A stretch of 64,000 nt of DNA from JAOSJT01 sp035362335. Lineage in GTDB: Bacteria; Bacteroidota; Ignavibacteria; SZUA-365. This document shows positions 58,367-64,000 of the stretch, in pieces (the stretch's first letter is position 1; the number at the start of each line of letters is the position of its first letter). Location: NCBI GenBank assembly GCA_035362335.1, contig DAOSDL010000006.1, positions 1-64,000 on the forward strand, in the 5' to 3' direction. The notes below the pieces were generated by a model that worked only from the letters and a program-made list of their open reading frames with translations, did not search any database and was not told the origin of the DNA. The position numbers and the translations under genes are program-made.

Positions 58367-59561
58367 CGCGATAGTCTCCGTTCAGTATTCGGCGGTAGTT
58401 GTTTCCTCGAAGGAACCAGCCAGGTTCCGGCACCCATGCGCGTGGGCCACCACCGCACAGGAATTCGCTTTTGAGCACGGCCTTGAACACATCGCGGTAG
58501 CACGTGCGGAAGTCCTCACGGAAGCGGTGCGTAAGGTGCTGCTGATCGCGAGCACCCCATGCGTTCAGAGGCGACCATGGCGTGTCCTTCGGAGACGCAC
58601 AGATTTCGTTGAATGCGAGCCTCACGCTCTCGCACCATGTCTCGTAATCCTCTGTCACCTCACCGCTCGGCGGTTCCGCGCGCGCGCGAGATGTGTTGTG
58701 TTCCAATTCCAATTCCCCTTCCCGTTCCATTTCCCGTTCCCCTTCCCATTCCCATTCCCTTTCCTTGTCACGCACCTGTTGACTGGTAGTTAACTGGTAG
58801 TTAACTGGGTGTGAGGAAGTGAGTCCGGCACCAGTTAACTGGGTGTTAACTGGGGTGTTAACTGGGTGTTGACTACCCCTCGCACTGGTAGTTGACTTGT
58901 GGTTAACAGGGGTGTTAACAGGTGGTTGACTGGGTGTTGTGGCAGTAGTTAACTGCCTATTGACTCCCCTGTAACGCAGTGTCATCCCCGCATCCTCGAG
59001 TGTTCTGTCTCCCTTGAGCTTGTCGCACTTCTTGCACGAGGTGACCAGATTCTCGGGTGCATTCGATCCACCGAGCGCGAGCGGGAGCACATGATCGAGA
59101 CAGATGTCGCGCGGGGAGTTGCGCAGATTGCGGCCGCAGTACTGGCACTCCCATTGGTCGCGCTCGTAGAGTCGGCGCCGTTCGGTTACGTTGGGGGGCC
59201 TGACGTACTCGGTGATGGATCCGTCCGGTGAAGGGATCTCCGATGGGGGCTCGTCGCGGCCGACAAGCTGATGTCGCTCCCAGTTCACGATGCGGGCATA
59301 GGTGTACTCCTCGATCTCGTAGACCTCGATGAAGCCGTGGGCCGCGAGAAGCTGCAAGGTCGCATCCATGTCGAAGGTGAGGAACGGCAGCACGTCCAGC
59401 TTGAGACGGCGGGGCCGGTACTCGAATCGTCCCTCTCTATCCGCAACAGTCCACAGACCAATGAAGGTGAGCATCGGATATGCGGCCGGATGTTTCTCTT
59501 CGAGTTCCTGGAGTAACTCGTGTCTGAAGAAATCGGGCTTCACGGTTCGTATTCGCGGCAT
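58209..59561 (-). CDS. Replication initiator with embedded HNH domain and origin-encoding linker
   Basis: The 450-residue protein has an N-terminal winged-helix DNA-binding region (residues 1-95: RIRTVKPDFFRHELLQELEE, LTFIGLWTVADREGRFEYRP, LLAAHGFIEVYEIEEYTYAR). It is followed by a complete HNH module (139-180: CQYCGRNLRNSPRDICLDHV, then NLVTSCKKCDKLKGD). A Pro/Asn/Thr-rich repeated linker (199-262) is encoded by the iterons. An acidic tract EREWEWEGEREMEREGELEL and a DnaD-like C-terminal region (FNEICASPKDTPWSPLNAWG, RFREDFRTCYRDVFKAVLKS) complete it. As in lambda O, the origin lies inside the gene. Start ATG 59561 with ggaag upstream. Confidence 0.82.
   Translation of the reverse strand: MPRIRTVKPDFFRHELLQELEEKHPAAYPMLTFIGLWTVADREGRFEYRPRRLKLDVLPFLTFDMDATLQLLAAHGFIEVYEIEEYTYARIVNWERHQLVGRDEPPSEIPSPDGSITEYVRPPNVTERRRLYERDQWECQYCGRNLRNSPRDICLDHVLPLALGGSNAPENLVTSCKKCDKLKGDRTLEDAGMTLRYRGVNRQLTTATTPSQPPVNTPVNHKSTTSARGSQHPVNTPVNTQLTGAGLTSSHPVNYQLTTSQQVRDKEREWEWEGEREMEREGELELEHNTSRARAEPPSGEVTEDYETWCESVRLAFNEICASPKDTPWSPLNAWGARDQQHLTHRFREDFRTCYRDVFKAVLKSEFLCGGGPRAWVPEPGWFLRGNNYRRILNGDYRDDDTTRRARNAASKPNDTDTVPQRFIDHLRGITNAEDRARAARKLGVPLEAI
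58701..58766. repeat. Homopyrimidine/homopurine tract beside the iterons
   Basis: Sixty-six bases are made of ttccc/ttcc units with few interruptions, so the minus strand is almost pure purine (GGGAA-type repeats coding EREWEWEGE...). It adjoins the iteron array, where lambda-like origins carry an easily melted element. It may form a triplex or be the melting site. Confidence 0.6.
58778..58968. repeat. Iteron array, predicted replication origin
   Basis: About 13 copies of GTTRACTGG or close variants start at 58778, 58789, 58800, 58834, 58845, 58857, 58868, 58891, 58902, 58914, 58925, 58948 and 58960. Neighbours are 11-12 bases apart and the gaps (34, 23, 23) are multiples of about 11.4, so all copies fall on nearly one face of the helix. 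The array lies in the initiator gene, encoding its Pro-Val-Asn-Thr linker. Protein binding is not shown. Confidence 0.85.
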
Positions 59562-59582
59562 GGTAGGAGCTTCCGGATGTTG

Positions 59583-59897
59583 CTATGCGTCGAAGTCTTT
59601 CGGCTTTCGTCCGAGAATGGACAGTGGCGCTGGCCTCATTGGTTTCTCGCGGCCTTCGAGCGCACGCTTGGTTTCATCGCTGCGGGTCTGGCTGAAACGG
59701 AATTCACCGCACCAGCTATCGAGCGGCATTTGCGCGAAGATGCTGAGGATCTCCTGTCGGGCTGCTCCGAGTGGTGACGGAGAAATCACCGCTATCGCGG
59801 TCGGTGGATACCGATGGCATGCCACGCGGCATTCATCGTTCACTTGCAGGAGCCGGCTGAATGCGCAGCTACCGCACTTGTCCTCTTCTGTTCTCAT
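59583..59897 (-). CDS. Small zinc-ribbon phage protein
   Basis: The 104-residue protein starts at an ATG with gaggagagc upstream. Cysteines at CGSCAFSRL, ECRVACHRYPP and DSWCGEF form a treble-clef-like metal site. The pattern CxxC-F...CR--C--PP...WCGEF is common in phage replication regions. Function unknown. Confidence 0.7.
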   Translation of the reverse strand: MRTEEDKCGSCAFSRLLQVNDECRVACHRYPPTAIAVISPSPLGAARQEILSIFAQMPLDSWCGEFRFSQTRSDETKRALEGREKPMRPAPLSILGRKPKDFDA

Positions 59898-59909
59898 GCT
59901 CTCCTCGGG

Positions 59910-60122
59910 TTACGGGGTGGGGGATTCGGCATTGAATTCGGTGAGCGGCATCTCCTCGAGTGTCCACTCTTTGAAGCAGCTTGCGTGCTCTTTCAGCAAC
60001 GCGAAAACGTGCTCTGCAATGGCTCTCTCGCTTGCGGGGTAAACGTGTTCGATCTCGCCGCCGGAACCATCGTCGTAATCGTAGCGGAGCACGAACACGG
60101 TGTTCGGAGCTTCTTCCATCAT
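59910..60122 (-). CDS. Small acidic phage protein
   Basis: The 70-residue protein overlaps the coiled-coil gene stop (ATGA). TVFVLRYDYDDGSGGEIEHV, then SERAIAEHVFALLKEHASCF suggest one alpha/beta domain. It is a typical early-region protein without known role. Confidence 0.6.
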   Translation of the reverse strand: MMEEAPNTVFVLRYDYDDGSGGEIEHVYPASERAIAEHVFALLKEHASCFKEWTLEEMPLTEFNAESPTP

Positions 60123-60739
60123 TCCTCCGTCTCGTGCACACCTTCGGGGACATCCTCATCTCCGAAGTCCGCTACCATCTGCAAATGCGACGCGGGGATC
60201 TCGCGCGTCTCCACGATGCGCTCGGCGAAATGGCAGAGCAGGTATTCCTTGTTCGTGGTGTTGTAGTCCGCGAACCACATGCACGTCTGCATGCGCACCT
60301 CGAAGCCGTTCGTGATGCGGTTGCGGAGACGTTCGTTCTCGGCGGCGAGCACAAGGCACTCGCTCTTGAGATCGGTGATGCTGCTCTGCATCTCCATCTT
60401 CACGCTCTGGATATTCTGCTCGGCGAGAGCGAGCTCGTTCGCGATGCGCGTGAGTTGCTCGGGGGGAGTATCCGGATCGAGCATCATCTCCATGAGTCCG
60501 TCGCGCTCCGAGACGAGACGCTCGAGATGTTCGCGGTACGATTTCCGGAGATCGGCAAGCGCGTCCTCCTTCATCGTGAGCATGCGGATTTTCTCCGCGA
60601 GCATTTTCCCCGTTGCGGTGATTTCCTCGGTGGTGAGGTCGAAGCGTATCGGCCTCGTTGCGGTCTCTCCGGTGTTCTCGCAGAGATTCCGCACGGTGAT
60701 GTAATCGAGCGAGTCTAAAAGATCATCGTACGCTGACAT
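60119..60739 (-). CDS. Coiled-coil early protein
   Basis: The 206-residue protein follows an aagga site. The middle is a long coiled coil (KIRMLTMKEDALADLRKSYR, NELALAEQNIQSVKMEMQSS, LVLAAENERLRNRITN) and the C-terminus is acidic. It lies between RecT and the small acidic gene in the same operon. A structural or accessory role in recombination is possible but not shown. Confidence 0.6.
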   Translation of the reverse strand: MSAYDDLLDSLDYITVRNLCENTGETATRPIRFDLTTEEITATGKMLAEKIRMLTMKEDALADLRKSYREHLERLVSERDGLMEMMLDPDTPPEQLTRIANELALAEQNIQSVKMEMQSSITDLKSECLVLAAENERLRNRITNGFEVRMQTCMWFADYNTTNKEYLLCHFAERIVETREIPASHLQMVADFGDEDVPEGVHETEE

Positions 60740-60809
60740 GGTGGTGTTCCTTGAAGCAAAGCGCGCGCGAGGACGCTCTTATGGCATCCCCGCGCGCGGT
60801 GAGGGTGGA

Positions 60810-61967
60810 TTACTTGCGTTTGCTGATCGCGGCTTTCTGCTTCTCGATCGCTTTCATGAACGCGGCACGACGCGCGGGAGCGAGCGCGGAGATGGCCTTC
60901 TGATTCTGACGGACGAACAGGTTGAGTTCGTCCATCGCTTCGATGGTGGCGATGGCATCGAGCGTGCTGCGGTCGCTCACCTTCTCGAAGTCCACGCGGA
61001 AATCCGGCTCCCCGTTCTCGGGTTCGGCTTCCACGGCTTCGGGCTCGAGCAGACTCCCTTGCGTTTCGCGTTCCTCTTGCTCGGGTTCGGGCTCAGGTTC
61101 GGCCTCCGGTTCGGGAGCGGTGTCCTCGGTTGCGGCAGGGATTTCCTCGGCCTCGGCCGGTGCGGGCTCGTCCTCGTCCGGCTCCATGGACTCGTCGTCC
61201 GGCAGCACGTACGCGGCCACGTCATCGATGCGCTTCGGATCGGCTGCTTTTCCGTCCATGAGGAACGCGGCCTGCATCTCCACGCTCTTCGGTGCGAGTT
61301 TGAGCACCTTGAGCAGCACGGTTTTCTTTGCCATGCTGTCGTAGTTGTCTCTCCATCCGAAGCCGTCCGGCTGCTTCGAGAATTGATCGCGGTGCGCATC
61401 AACCTCGGCCTTGGTCATGTAATCCCACAAATAGCCACCGTTCGTGAGTTCTACCCAGGCGAAGTAGAAGAGGACCTTGCCACGCTCCCCGATGGCTTTT
61501 CTCACGAACGGTTTGCTTCCAGGTCCGTACGCGAACACATACTCATCGTTCTCGCACACCTCGGTGGCACCGACACCGGACACAAATCCGCTGCGGTACG
61601 CGAGTTGCGCGACACCGATGTACCCAAGCTGGAAACGCGCTTCCTTGCGGCCTCCGGCTTTCTTGTTTCGGTACGGAATGATGTATGCTTCTCCTCCCAC
61701 ATTGGGCTCGAAACCATAGCGCACGCATTGCATGATGGCACCCACGAGCGAGAGGGGAGTGCATTCGAGTAGATCACGGTTACCGGAGATCACCGTGAGA
61801 GACACGCGCGTAAGACGCTCCGGCGTAACATGCGCGGGGATGGTTGACTGGATCGCTTTCCAGTTCGATTTGAGCATCTGCGCAACGGAATCAACGACAC
61901 CCTCGGACTTCTGTGTCGTAGCGATCCCGTTCTGCGCGCGCTGCTGCAATGTGGCTTCGAGACTCAT
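60810..61967 (-). CDS. recT: RecT-family single-strand annealing protein
   Basis: The 385-residue protein (ribosome site gagagagca) has the RecT core at residues 1-235: LKSNWKAIQSTIPAHVTPER, CTPLSLVGAIMQCVRYGFEP, AYIIPYRNKKAGGRKEARFQ with LGYIGVAQLAYRSG, and FVRKAIGERGKVLFYFAWVE. A long acidic Glu/Pro-rich linker (about 237-305) is an unusual insertion. A basic C-terminal helix (AISALAPARRAAFMKAIEKQ) finishes it. It pairs with the exonuclease upstream for recombination. Confidence 0.95.
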   Translation of the reverse strand: MSLEATLQQRAQNGIATTQKSEGVVDSVAQMLKSNWKAIQSTIPAHVTPERLTRVSLTVISGNRDLLECTPLSLVGAIMQCVRYGFEPNVGGEAYIIPYRNKKAGGRKEARFQLGYIGVAQLAYRSGFVSGVGATEVCENDEYVFAYGPGSKPFVRKAIGERGKVLFYFAWVELTNGGYLWDYMTKAEVDAHRDQFSKQPDGFGWRDNYDSMAKKTVLLKVLKLAPKSVEMQAAFLMDGKAADPKRIDDVAAYVLPDDESMEPDEDEPAPAEAEEIPAATEDTAPEPEAEPEPEPEQEERETQGSLLEPEAVEAEPENGEPDFRVDFEKVSDRSTLDAIATIEAMDELNLFVRQNQKAISALAPARRAAFMKAIEKQKAAISKRK

Positions 61968-61994
61968 TGCTCTCTCTCCATGCTGATAGTGAGG

Positions 61995-62981
61995 TTAGAC
62001 CGATTCGATGGTGAACCGACGGGAGTTCACGGTTTTCAGGTATTCGCTTGCGATGGCGGGCTGCTCTTTCCGGAGCCGCTTCGAGTCGATCCGCTCGCTG
62101 GATGTGTTCGTCCATTTCACCAGCCAGTCGCGCGTGCGGCCGATCTCGGCATCTCCCATCATCGCGCGGAGCTTGTTCTCCGCTGTGGACTTCTGATCTT
62201 CGATGTGGCCGATGGTGTCCTTGCAGCTCTGCACCTCGAGAATCAGCTCTTCGGCCGTTTCCGGCAGCACGATTTCCTTGCGCGGTGTGGCCTCGGGATA
62301 CATGACCGAGAGGATTTCCCGCGAGGAATCGCTCCCGTCCGGATCCGGTGGCGTACGGTTCTCCACCATCGTCCAGAACTCGCGAGCGATATGCACGCAT
62401 GAATCGATGATGCTGTCGTTGCGCTCGATCTCGTGCGAGACAAGCTCCTGTCCTCCGATCAGCGCGGCGATGGTGGCGTGGCGCAGTCCGGTCACGTACA
62501 GATACCACTGCACTTGCAGCACGTAGATTTCCGGAATCTGTCCGAACTCCCATTTCTTGCGTTGGAACTCTCCCACGTTCTTGATCTCGAGGATCCGGTT
62601 CTCACCGTTCGGCACGATGACGAGACGGTCGATATTCCCGATGGCAATGGGGTTCTCGGGGTGTTGAAGCACCGCGCGGACGCGGTTGATGTTCAGGTCT
62701 TCGCGCAGCGCGTACTCACGAGCGATGGCATCCTCGAGCACCTGACCCCAGCGCATCTTCTCGTTGACTTCCTGCACCGCTCCCTCGATCTTGTCCCAGT
62801 AGACAGAGAAGGGGCTTTTCCACGGATTGATACCGGCAATGGCCGCGATGTCGGAGCCACCGATTCCGGTGCGTCTGATCTCGAGCCACTGCTCTTCGTT
62901 GAGCTCGTCGGTGTTGGCGAGTCTCACGGCATGTATCCCACTGATGCGATTCCATGCGGTGGTGTTGGAGTTCTCTCTCAT
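61995..62981 (-). CDS. YqaJ-type phage exonuclease
   Basis: The 328-residue protein overlaps the HTH gene stop (ATGA) and has ggag upstream. The YqaJ core is RRTGIGGSDIAAIAGINPWK with SPFSVYWDKI, then EDAIAREYALREDLNINRVR, IAIGNIDRLVIVPNGENRIL and EIKNVGEFQRKKWEFGQIPE; the Asp, Glu and Lys of the PD-(D/E)xK site are in GNIDR and ILEIKN. The C-terminal coiled coil (LILEVQSCKDTIGHIEDQKS) is phage-typical. It resects DNA ends for RecT. Confidence 0.93.
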   Translation of the reverse strand: MRENSNTTAWNRISGIHAVRLANTDELNEEQWLEIRRTGIGGSDIAAIAGINPWKSPFSVYWDKIEGAVQEVNEKMRWGQVLEDAIAREYALREDLNINRVRAVLQHPENPIAIGNIDRLVIVPNGENRILEIKNVGEFQRKKWEFGQIPEIYVLQVQWYLYVTGLRHATIAALIGGQELVSHEIERNDSIIDSCVHIAREFWTMVENRTPPDPDGSDSSREILSVMYPEATPRKEIVLPETAEELILEVQSCKDTIGHIEDQKSTAENKLRAMMGDAEIGRTRDWLVKWTNTSSERIDSKRLRKEQPAIASEYLKTVNSRRFTIESV

Positions 62982-63211
62982 CGACTATACTCCTGCTTGA
63001 TTTTTTGTAGAATATTGTGTAACGTGCTTCGCGCTATTGCGCTTGGTACGTTTGATTTCAGATACGCTTCCGCTTGCGCGGCATCCCAGCGCGCATGTCC
63101 CCCGTCCGTGTACCCGACGGGATACAGCAGCGGGTTGCTCCGCGATTTCTTGCGGAGGGTTTGGACATGAAGTCCGCACCTGCGAGCCATTTCGCTTGCG
63201 GAGAGAAGCAT
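62978..63211 (-). CDS. Helix-turn-helix (MerR/excisionase-like) protein
   Basis: The ATG at 63211 overlaps the previous stop (TGATG). The 77-residue product has SASEMARRCGLHVQTLRKKS, then DAAQAEAYLKSNVPSAIA, the MerR/HTH-17 helix-turn-helix pattern. It is probably an early regulator or excisionase-like factor. Confidence 0.7.
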   Translation of the reverse strand: MLLSASEMARRCGLHVQTLRKKSRSNPLLYPVGYTDGGHARWDAAQAEAYLKSNVPSAIARSTLHNILQKIKQEYSR

Positions 63212-63387
63212 CACGCATTGTGCGGTAGTGATTTGAGCCCGAGTTCGACCACGGCATCGAGGAGGTCTTGGAGACTCATTCCCCGTCGCGCGCTCTCTAT
63301 GTTCAGCGCTCGGTGTCTGTCCTCACTGAGAGTGACCGACTTCCGCTTTCGCGATTTCCGTTCGCATGTTGTGCTGGCATGGTCCAT
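63211..63387 (-). CDS. Ribbon-helix-helix (CopG-like) early regulator
   Basis: The ATG at 63387 gives 58 residues; the frame can be read from a TTG at 63399. The basic N-terminus RKSRKRKSVTLSEDRHRALN and the helix RRGMSLQDLLDAVVELGL match the ribbon-helix-helix fold of small phage repressors (CopG/Arc type). It is the first gene of the early operon, facing the CI-like gene. Confidence 0.65.
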   Translation of the reverse strand: MDHASTTCERKSRKRKSVTLSEDRHRALNIESARRGMSLQDLLDAVVELGLKSLPHNA

Positions 63388-63404
63388 TGCGTTCACCAAG
63401 AATA

Positions 63405-63522
63405 TGCAACATTAGACGCAATTACACAGAAATATAGAAATGTAAAAGTACAAAAGCAACACTTTTACAAAAAAATATTTCTGTAAAAGCGCAAGATGAG
63501 ACACGATTAGACGAATTTACAC
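63405..63522. promoter_or_regulatory. Divergent early control region with operator-like repeats
   Basis: A 9-bp inverted repeat tgtaaaagt / acttttaca (63441-63449, 63461-63469) and a third tgtaaaag half-site at 63482-63489 lie between the divergent genes. A direct repeat attagacgcaattacac / attagacgaatttacac occurs at 63411-63427 and 63506-63522. Minus strand: TTGCTT (63459-63454), N17, TATATT (63436-63431) is a plausible early leftward promoter overlapped by the inverted repeat. Confidence 0.6.
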
Positions 63523-63534
63523 CGCGAGCGCGTT

Positions 63535-64000
63535 ATGCCGACGAAAAAAGGTACCGAAACCGAATCCATCCCGTTCAGCGTCCTGGTGGACGAGGTACTC
63601 AACGCGAAAAGGCTCAGTGTCACCGAGCTGGTCACAAGAGCAGGCATATCAAAGGGGTTGTATTACAAATGGAAGGAAGGGGTCACCCCGTTGCGGGTGA
63701 CAATGCTCAGAGTAGCGGATGCTCTGGGAGTTGAATGGGAATTTGACAGTAAGGGTCAGCCGTCTGGTTGGACGAGTACGGAGGCGGGAGCGGCGCCGGA
63801 TCCGGACGGTGTATCAGCAATCCTGTCCTATGCCGCAGGACGGTTAGAGTTCAGCGAAGAACATATGATTCAGCAGTACGAGGAACTCCGCCGCACCTAT
63901 GGGCTGCCACACTGGGAGGATCTCCCGGAGCATGCCCGAAACAAGGTTAAAATGGAATACGTGAAGTTCAAGGCGTCTGTGCACGGGGCGTATGGACGGT
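63535..64000 (+). CDS. CI-like phage repressor, truncated by the window end
   Basis: From the ATG at 63535 the first 155 codons are present. An HTH-3-like DNA-binding region lies at about 13-65 (LVDEVLNAKRLSVTELVTRA, GISKGLYYKWKEGVTPLRVT, MLRVADALGVEWEF). A linker and a helical stretch follow (SYAAGRLEFSEEHMIQQYEE, LPEHARNKVKMEYVKFKA). The gene continues beyond 64000. It faces the early operon across operator-like repeats, as a lysogeny repressor should. Confidence 0.75.
   Translation, partial: MPTKKGTETESIPFSVLVDEVLNAKRLSVTELVTRAGISKGLYYKWKEGVTPLRVTMLRVADALGVEWEFDSKGQPSGWTSTEAGAAPDPDGVSAILSYAAGRLEFSEEHMIQQYEELRRTYGLPHWEDLPEHARNKVKMEYVKFKASVHGAYGR

Larger units (their letters stand above)
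21920..64000 (-). mobile_element. Temperate tailed phage (prophage), right end outside the window
   Basis: Almost every gene from 63.4 to 24.4 kb is on the minus strand with stop-start (ATGA/TGATG) overlaps, and the order is that of a lambda/HK97-type siphovirus: repressor, recombination, replication, terminase, portal, MuF, capsid, connectors, lysis, tail tube, chaperone, tape measure, tail tip, fibres. The left boundary is approximate; the two minus-strand genes at 21957-24102 could be phage cargo or host. No integrase, transposase or duplicated att core is visible, so the other end and the mode of integration lie beyond 64000. Confidence 0.85.

Overview
The window reads as a high-GC member of the Bacteroidota-Chlorobiota (FCB) group, probably near Ignavibacteria/Kapabacteria. 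The evidence is three large secreted proteins (1.9-11.8 kb) that end in type IX secretion (T9SS) C-terminal sorting domains, including a classic QNYPNPF-type domain. The lineage is inferred from protein style only; there is no rRNA or intact tRNA here.

1-11.9 kb, chromosomal: a tandem-repeat tract beside a degenerate REP-associated (Y1-type) transposase homologue, a von Willebrand A T9SS protein, a glycan-binding-type lipoprotein, a membrane protein, a subtilase with PKD and HYR domains and a T9SS tail, and a fibronectin-III T9SS protein. Hairpin terminators separate several of these.

11.9-21.9 kb, accessory: small lipoproteins, an intact DNA/RNA non-specific endonuclease lipoprotein and a decayed duplicate of it, a ClpP-fold SDH-type serine protease with a small partner, a tRNA-Lys-like fragment that may be an old attachment-site scar, and a single-chain restriction-modification enzyme (PD-ExK nuclease plus N6-adenine methylase).

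21.9-64 kb: most of a temperate tailed-phage genome, nearly all on the minus strand and transcribed leftward. From right to left it holds: a CI-like repressor (+, cut by the window end) divergent from an early operon (ribbon-helix-helix, HTH, YqaJ exonuclease, RecT, a coiled-coil protein, a zinc-ribbon protein, an initiator with an embedded HNH and a helically phased iteron array, a DnaC/IstB-like loader, ASCH, Dam, HNH, RusA); a first late unit (winged helix, small and large terminase, portal, a MuF-metallopeptidase fusion, a PAPS-reductase/ParB pair resembling IbrA/IbrB); a cassette island with divergent transcription (44.0-47.3 kb); and a second late unit (a protease-scaffold-capsid fusion, connectors, a lysis cassette, tail tube, tail chaperone with a candidate -1 frameshift, tape measure, tail tip, fibres). 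Two minus-strand cargo-like genes follow to the left. No integrase or paired att sites lie in the window, so the right end is beyond 64 kb.

The most unusual points are: Sec-type signal peptides, most ending in Ala-Gln, on the three terminal tail/fibre genes, a head-region gene and a lysis-region gene; the array of about 13 iterons at about 11.4-bp spacing inside the initiator gene; the MuF-HExxH fusion; the IbrAB-like pair; and a nearly identical TTGACAAG-containing element in front of both late units.
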